From NCBI RefSeq assembly GCF_000001735.4, contig NC_003071.7, positions 9,045,151-9,109,150 of the forward strand: a DNA stretch of 64,000 bases, written 5' to 3'. The notes below the pieces were generated by a model that was not told where the DNA came from, ran no database searches, and was given only the letters and a program-made list of their open reading frames with translations. Every line of letters starts with the position of its first letter. Position 1 is the stretch's first letter. This document shows, piece after piece, positions 20,247-33,141 of the stretch. The position numbers and the translations under genes were made by a program. The DNA is from Arabidopsis thaliana (lineage: Eukaryota > Streptophyta > Magnoliopsida > Brassicales > Brassicaceae).

Positions 20247-22771
20247 ATGTCGGGTATGGGTGACGGCTACGTTGGTACGGCTCAAGATGCGGTGAGGATA
20301 CGGCGGCTTCAGAAGCAAAGAGAGGCCGAACGCAAAAAAATACAAGAGCTCAAGAGCAAGTCTGCCTCCGGCAATGACCAATCTGGTCTTCTCCAATTCG
20401 GCACCAGCTCGTGCGAGGTAATCGATTTCTAAGGTTTCGAGAGGAGAAATGGTGGATTGTGGTAGAAACTAGATTTAGAACTTGTTCTGGCTCTGACTTA
20501 GTAGCTTCCGCAATATTTAGGGTTTAGTATAATTCTAACGATTAGTTCTGAGAAGTATCGGAGAACAAGATTAGATCATCATTGCTTGAGATTGTATTGC
20601 AGTTTTGGTGTCTCAAGTGTTTACGAATCACAAATGTTATCTTGCTATTTGGGCTGTGACTAATTCATTTGTTTTTGGTTAGATTCTTGACACTGCTTTC
20701 AAGAAGGAAACAGTGGGTTTAGTTACAAGAGAGGAGTATGTGGAGAAGGTAATTGGAGTCATGGCTTGTATTACTCTCCAACTTTAACAGTCATCTAGAT
20801 TGTGGTGTTTAATTCTGTATGTGATATATGTAGAGGGTTAATATTCGTAATAAGTTCGAGGAAGAAGAGAAGGAGAAACTGCAGAAGCTACAGCAAGAGT
20901 GAGTTTTGTTTTTAGGTCTATTGTTCATAGTTATTGGTGTTATTCTTTGGATTAAGCTTGATTGACTTTTTTTTTTTAACTACAGGGAAGAGGAGTTGCA
21001 GCTAGAGAAGCGTAACAAGAAGAGAAAGATTAAGGGATCTTCCCGCTTATCTTTTGCTGAAGATTTTGAGAATGGCAGTGATGAAGATGATGGAGAAAAC
21101 AGTAAGTGCATTCATTCATCAATCTCGTAGATAGGACTTAGTCTACCTCGACTGTTTTTATTAGATTTTCTTAAGCTTTTAACTTGATTCCTGAATATGC
21201 TGTTGTTACATCAATGGTGAATTGTGGTATAGTTAGGATTAGGTGTGATACATGCTGTCATTCAATTAAACCACTATAACTTTTTTCCTTTTTGTAAAAG
21301 TTGAAAAAATATTTATCTATCTTTCGCAGATTTAATAAAATCCTTTTTAAAATGTATGGAAGTTGACAAAATATAGTCTCCATCTTTTGCAGTAATAAAG
21401 AATCTCATCATGTATTACAGACATTAATTCTACAAATGTAGATTGGAATATTGCTTGGTTGTTGGAGGATTTGAGATGCAAATAGCTTGCTGCGTAGGAA
21501 TTTATAATATCATCTAATGTTGTCCTTTTTGTAACTTCTATCATGTACACTATTTATGCAGAGAGTTCTGGGACAGGGAACTTACGCTGCGGAAAACTTG
21601 GCAAGGACCCCTCAGTGGAAACGAATTTCCTGCCTGACAGGTGATCTCTAGCTCTCTTGTTTATCTTTATCTTCCTTGTCTGCTTTTGCAGTAAGTCTCA
21701 ACTTTAGCTGTGGTGTTTTGAGGTTGCTGTTTCAGTGAGAGGGAGGCGGAGGAACAAGCTGAACGTGAAAGGCTGAAGAAGCAGTGGCTTCGTGAACAAG
21801 AGCAGATTAAAAGTTGTCCATTTTCTAGTTACCTTCTAATTTCAGTTGTAATACTTGATTCAAGGAAGATTGTCTAACTATTTTTTGTTTTTCAGACGAG
21901 CCTCTTGAGATTACTTACAGTTACTGGGATGGGACTGGCCATAGACGAGTTATTCAGGCAAGCACAAACTACACCTTTGTCATACTGCTTGAGCCTTACG
22001 TGTGTGATCATTTACTTACCTTTATGATATATACCCATTTTACAGGTCCGCAAGGGTGACCCAATTGGGAATTTTCTGCGGGCTGTTCAGCAGCAGCTTG
22101 CCCCTGACTTCCGGGAGATTCGGACGGCATCAGTGGAGAATTTACTATATGTAAAGGAAGATCTTATTATTCCACATGTGAGAACCCTTTAAACTTACCA
22201 AGTTATCCTCCCTTTACTATATAGGACTTAACGATAACATGGGGTATTTTTTTGTAAATGTAGCAACACAGTTTCTATGAGCTGATCATTAACAAAGCGA
22301 GGGGGAAGAGTGGGCCGGTATGCCTTGTCGACACTTTTTGAAATTCAGTTTATATAGAAATTGTAACCGAGACTCACTTCTCCTACATTGTTCTTGTTAA
22401 CAGCTGTTTCACTTTGATGTGCATGAAGACGTGAGAACAATAGCAGATGCAACGATAGAGAAAGACGAGGTATGTTTCCCTGACCCGATCACATGAGAAA
22501 AGAGAGTAGTTTGATGATGGAAAGTTGTTTCTAAAGCATTGTAAAATGTGGTGTTAATGAAGTCGCATGCGGGTAAAGTTGTGGAGAGGCATTGGTACGA
22601 GAAGAACAAGCATATATTCCCTGCTTCCAGATGGGAGGTAACTCTCAAATAATCTTTTCTCTGCACTTTTCATTCTCAGCTAGACTTTGAATCTTATTGT
22701 TTTGCATTATAATTGTTCAGATTTACGACCCGACAAAGAAATGGGAACGGTACACAGTCCATGGGGATTAA
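20247..22771 (+). CDS. XCT: XAP5 CIRCADIAN TIMEKEEPER (AT2G21150)
   Basis: Twelve exons: 20247-20417, 20683-20748, 20834-20898, 20986-21101, 21562-21640, 21736-21812, 21896-21957, 22046-22177, 22264-22317, 22404-22469, 22563-22637 and 22721-22771. They join in frame to 337 residues. The N-terminal half is charged coiled coil ([20 protein letters not shown]), with a basic patch [10 protein letters not shown] that can serve as nuclear signal. The C-terminal XAP5 domain follows: [38 protein letters not shown] and [23 protein letters not shown]5 proteins are conserved nuclear factors linked to splicing and chromatin; XCT sets circadian period and small-RNA levels in Arabidopsis (known, not seen here). 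The seventh intron starts GC rather than GT (see findings). Confidence 0.96.
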
Positions 22772-23277
22772 TTCTGGACCAGAACATGCTTTTGATGGAT
22801 CGTTTGTTGACATGATTGATCAGATTTGGTGTAATAGTAGTGGAATGTTCATGGCATTTTTAATGCTCATTCTTCTTCCCTCAATGTACCATTACACTCG
22901 TTTTTTAATTTTTCTTAAAATAATGGAACTGTTTGATTTCTTTAGTACCCGTTATTTTGTGATTTTTCATGTCATGTGAAAATTTAGTATGAGATCTTGT
23001 GATTACAAATTTATAATGAGAGCACACAAATTAAGAATGTTAGAAACCAATTTGTGAATCCCCTGATGTATACAAGGCAACAAAATCACACGAAATAAAT
23101 TGAGAGACCAGACAAAACGCTGTCGTTTTGCGAGGGTTTCTATGGTTGTGTTGTTATCTTTTTTTTTTCAGAAATAAATTAATTTAGTGTGAAAGAGCAA
23201 AAGCATAAATAGCATCGAGAGAGACACTGTTCTCATTCATTCGCAAATTCGTTGACCATATTTGATAGAATCAAGCG
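22772..23277. other. XCT 3' UTR and TRAP-alpha promoter
   Basis: Tail-to-head spacer of 506 bases. The first part should be XCT 3' UTR; the last 100 bases should be the leader of the next gene. No separate gene seen; the open frame at 22713-22979 is an out-of-frame run over the XCT end. Confidence 0.5.
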
Positions 23278-25057
23278 ATGATGAATCTTAGGGTTTTGTT
23301 CCTCGCTCTCCTTCTCCTTGCATCTCCTCTGCTTCAAGGTAGGTCTCCTCTCTCTTCTCTTTTTGTTTTTCCATTGATTTTGTAGATCTAGATCCGTTTT
23401 GTTTCCTTCGCGTTTTCTGATTGGATTTCACATTTGATCTCTGTTTCCGATCTGGTTTCTTAAAGGATCTGGTAACGTTATGTCCTTATTCATCGATCCG
23501 AGTGAAATTGAGCTCCTTTAACAATACTTTGCCTTCGAACATTGTAGCTCTGTGTTTTGTGTGTTGCTGCCAATCCTAGAGCAATGTGGTTTCAAAGATA
23601 CAAACTTTAAAACGTAGATCGAATCCCCTAGTAATAGATTCTTCAATAGTGTCTTCGTTGCATGTCTTTATTTTCTTACTTTACACTCGCCATTGTTCTT
23701 GGGTAGAGGAAAAATTGCAAATTGTAACATTTTCTGAAGAAGACGTTATGCTTTAGTGACCTGATGTGTTTTCATGTTGTTTCTTTTGATCAGTTGCTAG
23801 ATGTCAATCGGATGCCGAGGATCATTCAAGTCTTGTTGACGATGTTGTGGGAGAAAACACTGATGATGCGGTTGAGGAAGATGACCATGATTTGGATATG
23901 AACTTGTCCTCATTTCCAGGAGTTGAGACTGTTTGTGTTTTCCCCAAAAACAGTGCCAAATGTATGTGTTTACTCCTCCTTTCTTACGTATTTATCTATC
24001 CGTTGTTGTGATCTTAAAGATTTGGTTTTTAATGCTCTTTGTTTCCTGCAGTGGTTCCAGCTGGAGAAGAGACTGAGCTCCTTGTTGGTCTTAAAAATGA
24101 AGGTAGCTAATACCTCTTTTAGCTTTAGCTCTCTTTGTGTTGAGTTTTCTGTTTTGTTGTCAAAACTAAATATCTCCAAATTGGCTGTGACTTAACAGGG
24201 AAAACTAGAGTAGGTGTGATGGGAATTAGGGCCAGCGTTCATCTTCCTTATGATCATAAGTTGTTGGTTCAGAATCTAACCATGTTGGTAAGCATTTGAC
24301 TAGGAAACTATTTGTCTAAATATTTGTTATCATTTTATTGTTTTTTGTTGTTCACATGCTTGCATTCTATTGCAGAGACTTAACAATGCATCCATCCCAA
24401 CGTCTCTTCAAGCAACATTCCCATACATCTTTGCAGTCAGCCAGTACTTGCAGGTAAACATATTCCACAATAGACAATACATCATTCTCGTTCATTCTTA
24501 AAATACAATTGTTATTGAGAAAAAACTCCGAAAGATCTAATCTTGCTTGGTGTTGCACAGCCTGGAGCATTTGATCTGGTGGGTTATATCATATACGATG
24601 TGGAAGGAAAGCCATACCAGAGTGTCTTCTACAATGGAACCATAGAGGTAGTTGAATCTGGAGGTCTTCTCAGCGGCGAATCTGTTTTCCTTTTAACACT
24701 CGGAATCGGTCTCCTCCTCCTCCTCGGTCTATGGGCATACAGCCAAGTTCAGCGTCTCACCAAGGTAAACCATTGGATCTCTTTTTCTGGTTCATCATTT
24801 GTGCAGTTAAACATTCCTTTGATAATCTCCTCTTTTACCAGAAAACCAAAAAGGTTTCCAAGGTGGAAGTAGGAACTAGGTCTACCGAGGCATCACTCGA
24901 TGAATGGCTCGAGGTTCGCTTCTCTCTTTGTACTCTTCCTCCTCTTCCTCCTCTTCAGTGTGATTGAATAATCTGATTGAAGGGTATGTTTTTTTATCTT
25001 CAGGGAACTACTTTGGCCAAGACATCGTCTGGGAAAACAAAGAACAAGAAGAACTAA
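23278..25057 (+). CDS. translocon-associated protein alpha subunit (AT2G21160)
   Basis: Eight exons: 23278-23338, 23794-23961, 24052-24102, 24199-24287, 24376-24453, 24561-24764, 24842-24913 and 25004-25057, giving 258 residues. The signal peptide (LRVLFLALLLLASPLLQ) is followed by a strongly acidic lumenal stretch (about residues 28-62, DDAVEEDDHDLDMN), a beta-rich lumenal domain with VPAGEETELLVGLKNEG, one membrane helix near residues 191-210 (FLLTLGIGLLLLLGLWAY) and a lysine-rich cytosolic tail ending KTKNKKN. TRAP-alpha (SSR1) sits beside the Sec61 channel and helps translocate secretory proteins in the ER. Two ATGs are adjacent at the start; the first is used here. Confidence 0.95.
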
Positions 25058-25896
25058 AGTAGAGCTGTTTTGCTCCTTCCAGTTGTTATAGACTCAGCTT
25101 CGGCGTTTTGAAAGAGTTTCCAAGTTTAAAGTTCAGTCTTGAGGAAATTTAGGGTTTTAAACGACACTTTTTTTGTTCCAGCATTGTACTCTTTAGACAA
25201 TCTTTACTTCTTGTCATAAATATTCTCCTCATGAAACAAGTTAACTTATAAATGGTTTAGATCTGTTTTTCGTTGCTAACATCAGTAACTTTTTTAGCAG
25301 TAGATTAACATCTTTATACTAATGTTTTAGTTCATCAAAACAATTACAGAGGAAAGTATTGGACTCTCCAAATAGTTAAGTTGAAGATATGATCAGGAGC
25401 AAGTACAAGAGAACCACACTCCTTGGGCTTGTGTTGTTCAGGAGAGACTGGGCTGCGAGTTGCGACTTACACTGAGTTGTGATTCACACTAAAGTTGTGA
25501 CTTATCTAAGCGATGAATGCACTATGGCTCAAGGTTTGGAGTGTGGTATGTTTGAGAATCGAAGATTTTTATCTCTCTGTCAGGACTATCGAGCACTTAG
25601 AGTGTGGCTTGAGATTTGATTTAGATTATTACATAGAAGAAACTCGTGAGTCAAGCTTACTCAAATTGAAAAAAAGAATCACAGCTTAGTTACAAAGATC
25701 TTTAATCAAAGACCCTTTTATCTCTCTCTGTCAAACCAGAGCTCACGAATCATTTTTTTTCTTTCTGTTTTCCATTATTAGTTCAAGAAGAAGATGTAAG
25801 AACACAACAACAACAACAAGGTCGCTAACCTCCCTTTTATTTCTCATCTCATCTGTTCCATGGAGACTAGCGATTTCCGTTACTGATAGTTCTCAA
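25058..25896. other. convergent 3' spacer between TRAP-alpha and TPI
   Basis: The 3' UTRs of two convergent genes meet here. Around 25455-25511 there are three near copies of GTTGYGACTTACACTRA in tandem (unit about 18-20 bases). No gene seen. Confidence 0.5.
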
Positions 25897-27956
<2,060 letters not shown>

Positions 27957-28372
27957 GTCGTCGGGTTTGGCGTGTAGTGAGTGGAAAAAGGCAAAGAGGA
28001 GAGATAGAGACGAGACTGTGACTCTCTCAGCTTAAGGTAGCAGAGGAGATAGAGGCGATGAGAGGGTTGGTGGTTGTGCTCTCTCTCTTACTCTCGAGGG
28101 TAATTTTGTCTTTCTCGCACTCACAGATGGTATCATCAAGCCTCGTTCTCACGCGCCTATGTCACGTCTCGTTGCCACGCGCTGTAGTCCAATCCTAAGA
28201 TCAGGTGCCCAAAATGGTCGATGAATAATCATTTCATTAACACTGTTTCCGTCGAGACGTTTAACTAATTAGTACTACTAATTTCTAAGATTGAACATAT
28301 AATAATTTGGTAAAAGTATTCCTAAGGGCCTAATTTGTAGGTATAAATTTTTCTGTGGTCAACAATTAGTCA
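27957..28372. other. TPI promoter and spacer
   Basis: The leader and promoter of the TPI gene, on the minus strand, with CT-rich leader sequence at about 28075-28100. No other gene. Confidence 0.5.
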
Positions 28373-28600
28373 CTATACTTGCCGGAGAAGGCATAGGGAT
28401 GGAACACTAAGTATCCAGCTGTTCAGCCTGTCTTTAGTATGGAGCATGTGTCTCTTATTAACCCAAGCAATAAAAGCATGCTTGAGAATCCTTCCTTTAA
28501 ACCAAATAGCCTTATACCAGTCCACTCTTTCCCCTATAGGGTTCAAGTGTAACAACGTCGCAGCCCACTTCCTCCAACTTTCCACATGAAGTGATCACTT
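28373..28600 (-). mobile_element. LINE fragment (region downstream of reverse transcriptase)
   Basis: A 70-codon frame contains WYKAIWFKGRILKHAFIAW followed by VNKRHMLHTKDRLNSW. This is the zf-RVT pattern (W.xIWFxxxxPKxxFxxWxxxxxRLxTxDRLxxW) found just after the reverse transcriptase of plant L1-type LINEs and in related host-captured copies. No reverse transcriptase or RNase H sequence flanks it, so it is a short relic of about 230 bases. Confidence 0.65.
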
Positions 28601-28781
28601 TGCGGTCAGCTTTCAACATGAACCGTATGGCCACTTTTCTGTGAACTTTCCATCTTAAAGACATTTTATCTTACAGTTTGGTTCCAAATATTTCATTCCA
28701 ATTGTCAAGCAACAAGAATAGCTTCTAATGGTTAATTGTAATACTACTCTTACTCTTGTAGAGATCTTTGTTATTCATTTA

Positions 28782-28815
<34 letters not shown>

Positions 28816-29805
28816 TAAAGTTAAAAGTTTAAATATCGAGAAAAAATTTGTTTTGAAAGCTCACGCAAAGTGGCTCTCTGGTAACCACCATAGTTTGGGT
28901 GAGAATGATCCATTATTTTCTCCTTTTTGTCCAAACATTGATTTCACCACCGATCAAGTTTCATTGGATCTTTTAAACGGTATATATTTTACTGTTTTGA
29001 TAAGAAGCTACCAATCAAACCTAAAACTATCAAAATGGACTAGACCAATATTGACCATTTCGATTGTGAACAAATAGTGATTATGTCTATTAACAACCAT
29101 GTCCGTTAATCATAATAAAACATGTTTTTAAAAAGGTACAAAAAGAATTGAGCACACTGTTTAAGCATAATTATTTAAACAAATGTCTAAAACAAATATC
29201 TGAAGACAAATTTGAACATAAAAGTTTAGAAAACAAAAGTTGTCAAAATATCATAATACGAAATCCAAAGACATATATAGAACTCAAATTTATCACCTGA
29301 TGAATCTCTCTCAAAATCACAAATGGTTTTTCCTCTTCAACATATAAACATTTGAACTAAAAGGTTATAAACACGAACTAAAACTGTTGTGAGGCTACGC
29401 TCTTGAGCCATATAGTGCCATCACATGCGGTTTGGTGGATCATTTGTGTATGACGATTAATCACGATTCGTAAAATGGAGGTGACAACTATATGAATATC
29501 ATGCATTGATTGAGGATGTATTCAATACAATTCAATTCATAGGGTCTTTTAAAAACTTTATCGTAAATGCATTCTTGAAAATGCAGTTTTTGAAAAATAT
29601 CAACGCCATACTTCTTGCTCAAAGTATGAATTATCAAAGTATTGGGCAACGTGTAACCAAGAGACAAGCCGATATTGGATAACATGTAGTACCGTCACGA
29701 GATTTTAAACCTCGTAATTCGTAAGTAATGACCAAATTTTTACATCATCGTGCTACTAGACGACAAAACAAAACACGTGAAAATCAAAAAAACCTATCAA
29801 TATCA
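28601..29805. other. AT-rich spacer, no gene seen
   Basis: A TA microsatellite lies at about 28786-28812. Two open frames (28811-29077 plus; 29488-29685 minus) show no domain or codon pattern I recognise. The right end includes the 3' UTR of the next gene. Confidence 0.5.
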
Positions 29806-30201
29806 TTAACCAGACCACATCTCCAAGAAACTTGATTGATACTGAAGCAATACAAGCAACAAAACTATCAACGCCGCCACTCCCCACGGCGAGCTTCCAC
29901 CGTCACCTCCGGCTCCGGGACTCACGTAAGTTGTCCGACGACTGCTTGAAAACATCCCGAGAAGCGCATCAGGGTTCTCCATGGAAGATAACCACCGGAC
30001 CAAGACTATAAGAAACAGAGGAATCAAGAGAAGCGCAAAATTTATCTGCTCTTCCGCTGATTCGGCTGCTTCTTCCAAGCTGAAGTACCATGAACTCAAC
30101 AAGAACACTGAAGCAACGGCTAGGATCAAAAGAACTGGGTATGGTAGTGGCGATAGCGAGAATGAATCCAGGATCGATGATCTTCTCTCTTCATAAGCCA
30201 T
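29806..30201 (-). CDS. small membrane protein (AT2G21180)
   Basis: An intronless frame of 131 residues with three hydrophobic segments: about 20-37 (YPVLLILAVASVFLLSSW), 53-70 (INFALLLIPLFLIVLVRW) and 108-122 (GVAALIVLLLVLLQY). Between them is an acidic stretch (SLEEAAESAEEQ), and after the second helix a glycine/serine-rich loop. I know no function for the family. Two shorter relatives lie immediately downstream in the window (31452-31733 and 34096-34356), sharing SPLPxxVxxxLAxxxVxLLxLSS and LLLxxxPLxLLxxVRxLS. The three form a local family cluster. Confidence 0.85.
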   Translation of the reverse strand: MAYEERRSSILDSFSLSPLPYPVLLILAVASVFLLSSWYFSLEEAAESAEEQINFALLLIPLFLIVLVRWLSSMENPDALLGMFSSSRRTTYVSPGAGGDGGSSPWGVAALIVLLLVLLQYQSSFLEMWSG

Positions 30202-30440
30202 AGTTCCTAACTTCCTATAATAATGATGATGAGAGAAGGTCTTCTTGGTTCTTTTATGTGCTGAGGGAAACTTATAGAAACCGACTTTAGGTTATAATAT
30301 TATATGTTTGACCGACAGATGAAAGATTATATTAATGTTTTTGTTCAAATTCATTACCAATACCATCTGTAATTTAAAGATTAGTAGTTTGGTCTATTTT
30401 CTTAAGCAGTATGTACTTTAAATTTCTTTTTATAGAAAGT
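30202..30440. other. promoter of AT2G21180
   Basis: AT-rich upstream sequence of the minus-strand gene; no further feature seen. Confidence 0.4.
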
Positions 30441-32780
30441 GTAGAATTTCTAACACGTTATTTCGACCAAATAGTTTTATATCGACTAAGCCAAATTCTA
30501 TTAAAAATACGTATATCCAACTCGGATTAATCATTAATACCATAGCAAATTAGTAGGTTATTAACTTCGAGTTCTTTGCTTAGAAAATAAAATATAGTGC
30601 CATAATGTATATTAGATATAGTATAGAAACCATAAACATGAACTCAGTTTCTTATGTACAAAGATTACTATTTCGTGTTTATTCTTTTACTTGATCCAGT
30701 TCATCCATAAAATATCCAAATTCCAAATAGTTACATAATTTCATTTTCCTTCAGAGTTATGTTTTTGGAAATTTGAAATGTAAAAGATGAGTGTATATAC
30801 AGATAATAAAGCTAACGTGGATACAGAGAATTGGTCATTTCTAATTAAATATTATTAGTTGCTTCTCTCTTTCGTAATGGCCAATGGGCTACACCTAGAC
30901 GATTGTAGGTGGAGCGTCATTATCAAATTTCCTTATTTTCCTTTGCTTCAACTGTTATCATTAACCACATCTTCCATAAAATTCAACGATGACGTAAAAG
31001 GATTTGACCTTTTACCCTAAGCACCTTAACTCTAATCTGCCTAATCTCAAATTGACATAATTTACTCTGTTAATTCACAGCTTCTTTCCTTTCCTAATTA
31101 CATAATTATAAAATATCGCAATAAACATTTACTATTCGGTTCCGTAGATTTTGATATTCATTATTTTAGATTCCATTATTTTGTATAGTAAAATGGAAAT
31201 TTAACTTTTTGGAACACAGGAGAGTTTTGCCGTATGATTGAAGATAGAGCATAATCGATCATACAAATATAATAAATCAAGGTTAAGGTTAAAATTGAAT
31301 ATTGTAACCAATCACGTTCGTCAAATCCACCTAAATCGGTGCTTCACGTCACACATATTTGCTTCACGTAAACATCAAGAATACCTAAAAATATACGAAA
31401 TCATTTATTTACATAAACGCAAACCCAACAACACTAACCACGAGATCAGAACTAGTAGTAGCAAACGCATCTCCAGCGACCGCAGGGACAGTAGTAAGTA
31501 GATCGCTTTGACGTTTCAAGACAAGAGAGACATCTCACGGCGAAGAGCAGAGCCAATGGAACCGCGGCTAGGAGGAGCCAACTCAGCACATCTTCGCCTG
31601 AGGAGACAGCAACTTCGAATTTAACGACGGAGGAAAGGGCTAAGAGGACGAGGGCCACCGTGATCATGACTATTACCGGCAACGGAGACGTCGATACTCT
31701 ACACCGTCCGCAGCAGCAGCCGTGGTAATGCATCGCCCTCTCACTGTTTTCTTTGGTTTGTTTAATGGTTTACTTATTGATTTGTCAAATGCTAGCTTTT
31801 TATTCCTCGGAAGATAGTGAAACAAAGAAAGATAAAGCGAGAGATAATGGTTTGTTAGGTACACTATAAATGATATTATTATGGTCGATGATGATACCAC
31901 TCACTGTTTTTAGAAAAAAACATAAGTACTAGCTAGTGGGGTAACGAAGGAATTTATGTGGTAATTTACATATGTGTTTTGTGGATTAGTCAGACCATAG
32001 TTTCTCTAATTTCAAGGGATATTCGTATTGATACTAAGCTGATTAAGTATTTGGTTTCATCATATTTATTTTGCGTTTTTCTTAGGACAAATTACAAAGA
32101 TCTTCTATCCTTGATGTTGTCTCGATGCAAATTACATTTGGATCGATCCCACCCGCATATTTCTCGACCTCTCCTTTCCTTAGAGTGCTCAAGCGATTTC
32201 TAATGTTATTTTGCGTTTATATCATCTTCACTTTGTTAATTAAGTATTTTCTTAGTCTTCCTTTGCTTAGCTTTCGCTAGCTATCGTCTCATACACACAA
32301 TACACATGGAGTTCTCAATTCAACCAAAAGACAAGTGAAATTTGTAGAAATGATACTTTAACAAATGATTTCTTTCTTATTCACCTTATTGTTGTTAATT
32401 GCAAAAAAAAAAAAGATTAGCTTGAACTCTATCCAAAAACAGGACAGATCTTTAAAATTCGGGTCGGCTTTGTGTGTGAGAGATATGAGTGATTGGTGGT
32501 TAGGACATGAGAACAAGGAAGCTTATCTTAATGGCCTACCATGAAAAAGACTCTCACTTCTCTTTGTTCCACTCATTTCCAAGGATTCATACCATTGTTT
32601 TTTTTTGTACAAAGACAACAATATTAATCCTTTTTTTTAATTTGATTTGATTCAGTTTAATAAAGACTCAAAATATAATGTGCATTTGATTAAAAAGATA
32701 GACAAGATGTTTTTGACCCAAAAAAAGAAGAAGAAAAACCTTTAACAAATATAGCATAGTTTGGTATTTTTATGATAAAC
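30441..32780 (+). repeat. tandem segmental duplication, copy A
   Basis: About 2.34 kb that matches 33142-35542 in the same order and orientation. Shared stretches include TTTCTAACACGTTATTTCGA (30447 and 33150), the small gene, TTTGTAGAAATGATACTTTA (32340 and 34974) and GAGATATGAGTGATTGGTGG (32481 and 35108). Similarity is high through the gene and 5' part and lower between about 31900 and 32340, with many small indels. The copies are separated by about 360 bases of unrelated sequence. Confidence 0.88.
31452..31733 (-). CDS. small cysteine-rich membrane protein (probably AT2G21185)
   Basis: A 93-residue frame starting MHYHGCCCGRCRVSTS. It has two hydrophobic segments, about 18-37 (LPVIVMITVALVLLALSSVV) and 49-66 (VLSWLLLAAVPLALLFAV), and a cysteine-rich C-terminus (CLSCLETSKRSTYYCPCGRW). 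It shares the helix pattern with AT2G21180 but lacks the third helix. The function is unknown; the vicinal cysteines at both ends could be lipid-modified or bind metal, which is speculation. It lies in duplication copy A and appears intact, unlike its twin in copy B. Confidence 0.7.
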   Translation of the reverse strand: MHYHGCCCGRCRVSTSPLPVIVMITVALVLLALSSVVKFEVAVSSGEDVLSWLLLAAVPLALLFAVRCLSCLETSKRSTYYCPCGRWRCVCYY

Positions 32781-33141
32781 ATAGAAAATTCTAAAAAAAG
32801 GAAAAAACCCGAAAAATACCTCATTTATTTTTTATTTGGACGTTTAATATCTAATTTTTTTTGGTTGGAAGAAAAATACTTCAGTTAATTATATTCGGTC
32901 AAAAAATACCTTATTTTTAAATTATTGGTAGATTCAAACCTCTGTTTTAACGGTCGTTAACGGACGTTACGGTATCTATAAACAACGTTAAATTATAACA
33001 AGAAAAATAGACGAAAAATACTCAATCTATTTACTTTTGGACTTTTAATACCTCATTTTTTTGTTGGAAGAAAAATACTCCATTTAAATATTTTTATCTC
33101 GTGAGTTAGTAACTTTTAAAATCGTACTTTATATAATAAGA
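32781..33141. repeat. internally repeated spacer between the two duplication copies
   Basis: Two related stretches start GAAAAATACCTCATTTATTT (32812) and GAAAAATACTCAATCTATTT (33013); each is followed about 60 bases later by GTTGGAAGAAAAATACT. Between them is ACGGTCGTTAACGGACGTTA (about 32950). It looks like a piece of a dispersed repeat inserted at the duplication junction, but I cannot name its family. Confidence 0.45.

Noticed and set aside
29488-29685. 65-codon minus frame (LGYTLPNTLIIHTLSKKYGV) considered as a retroelement gag-like scrap
   Set aside because: No motif that would support a family; left as spacer.
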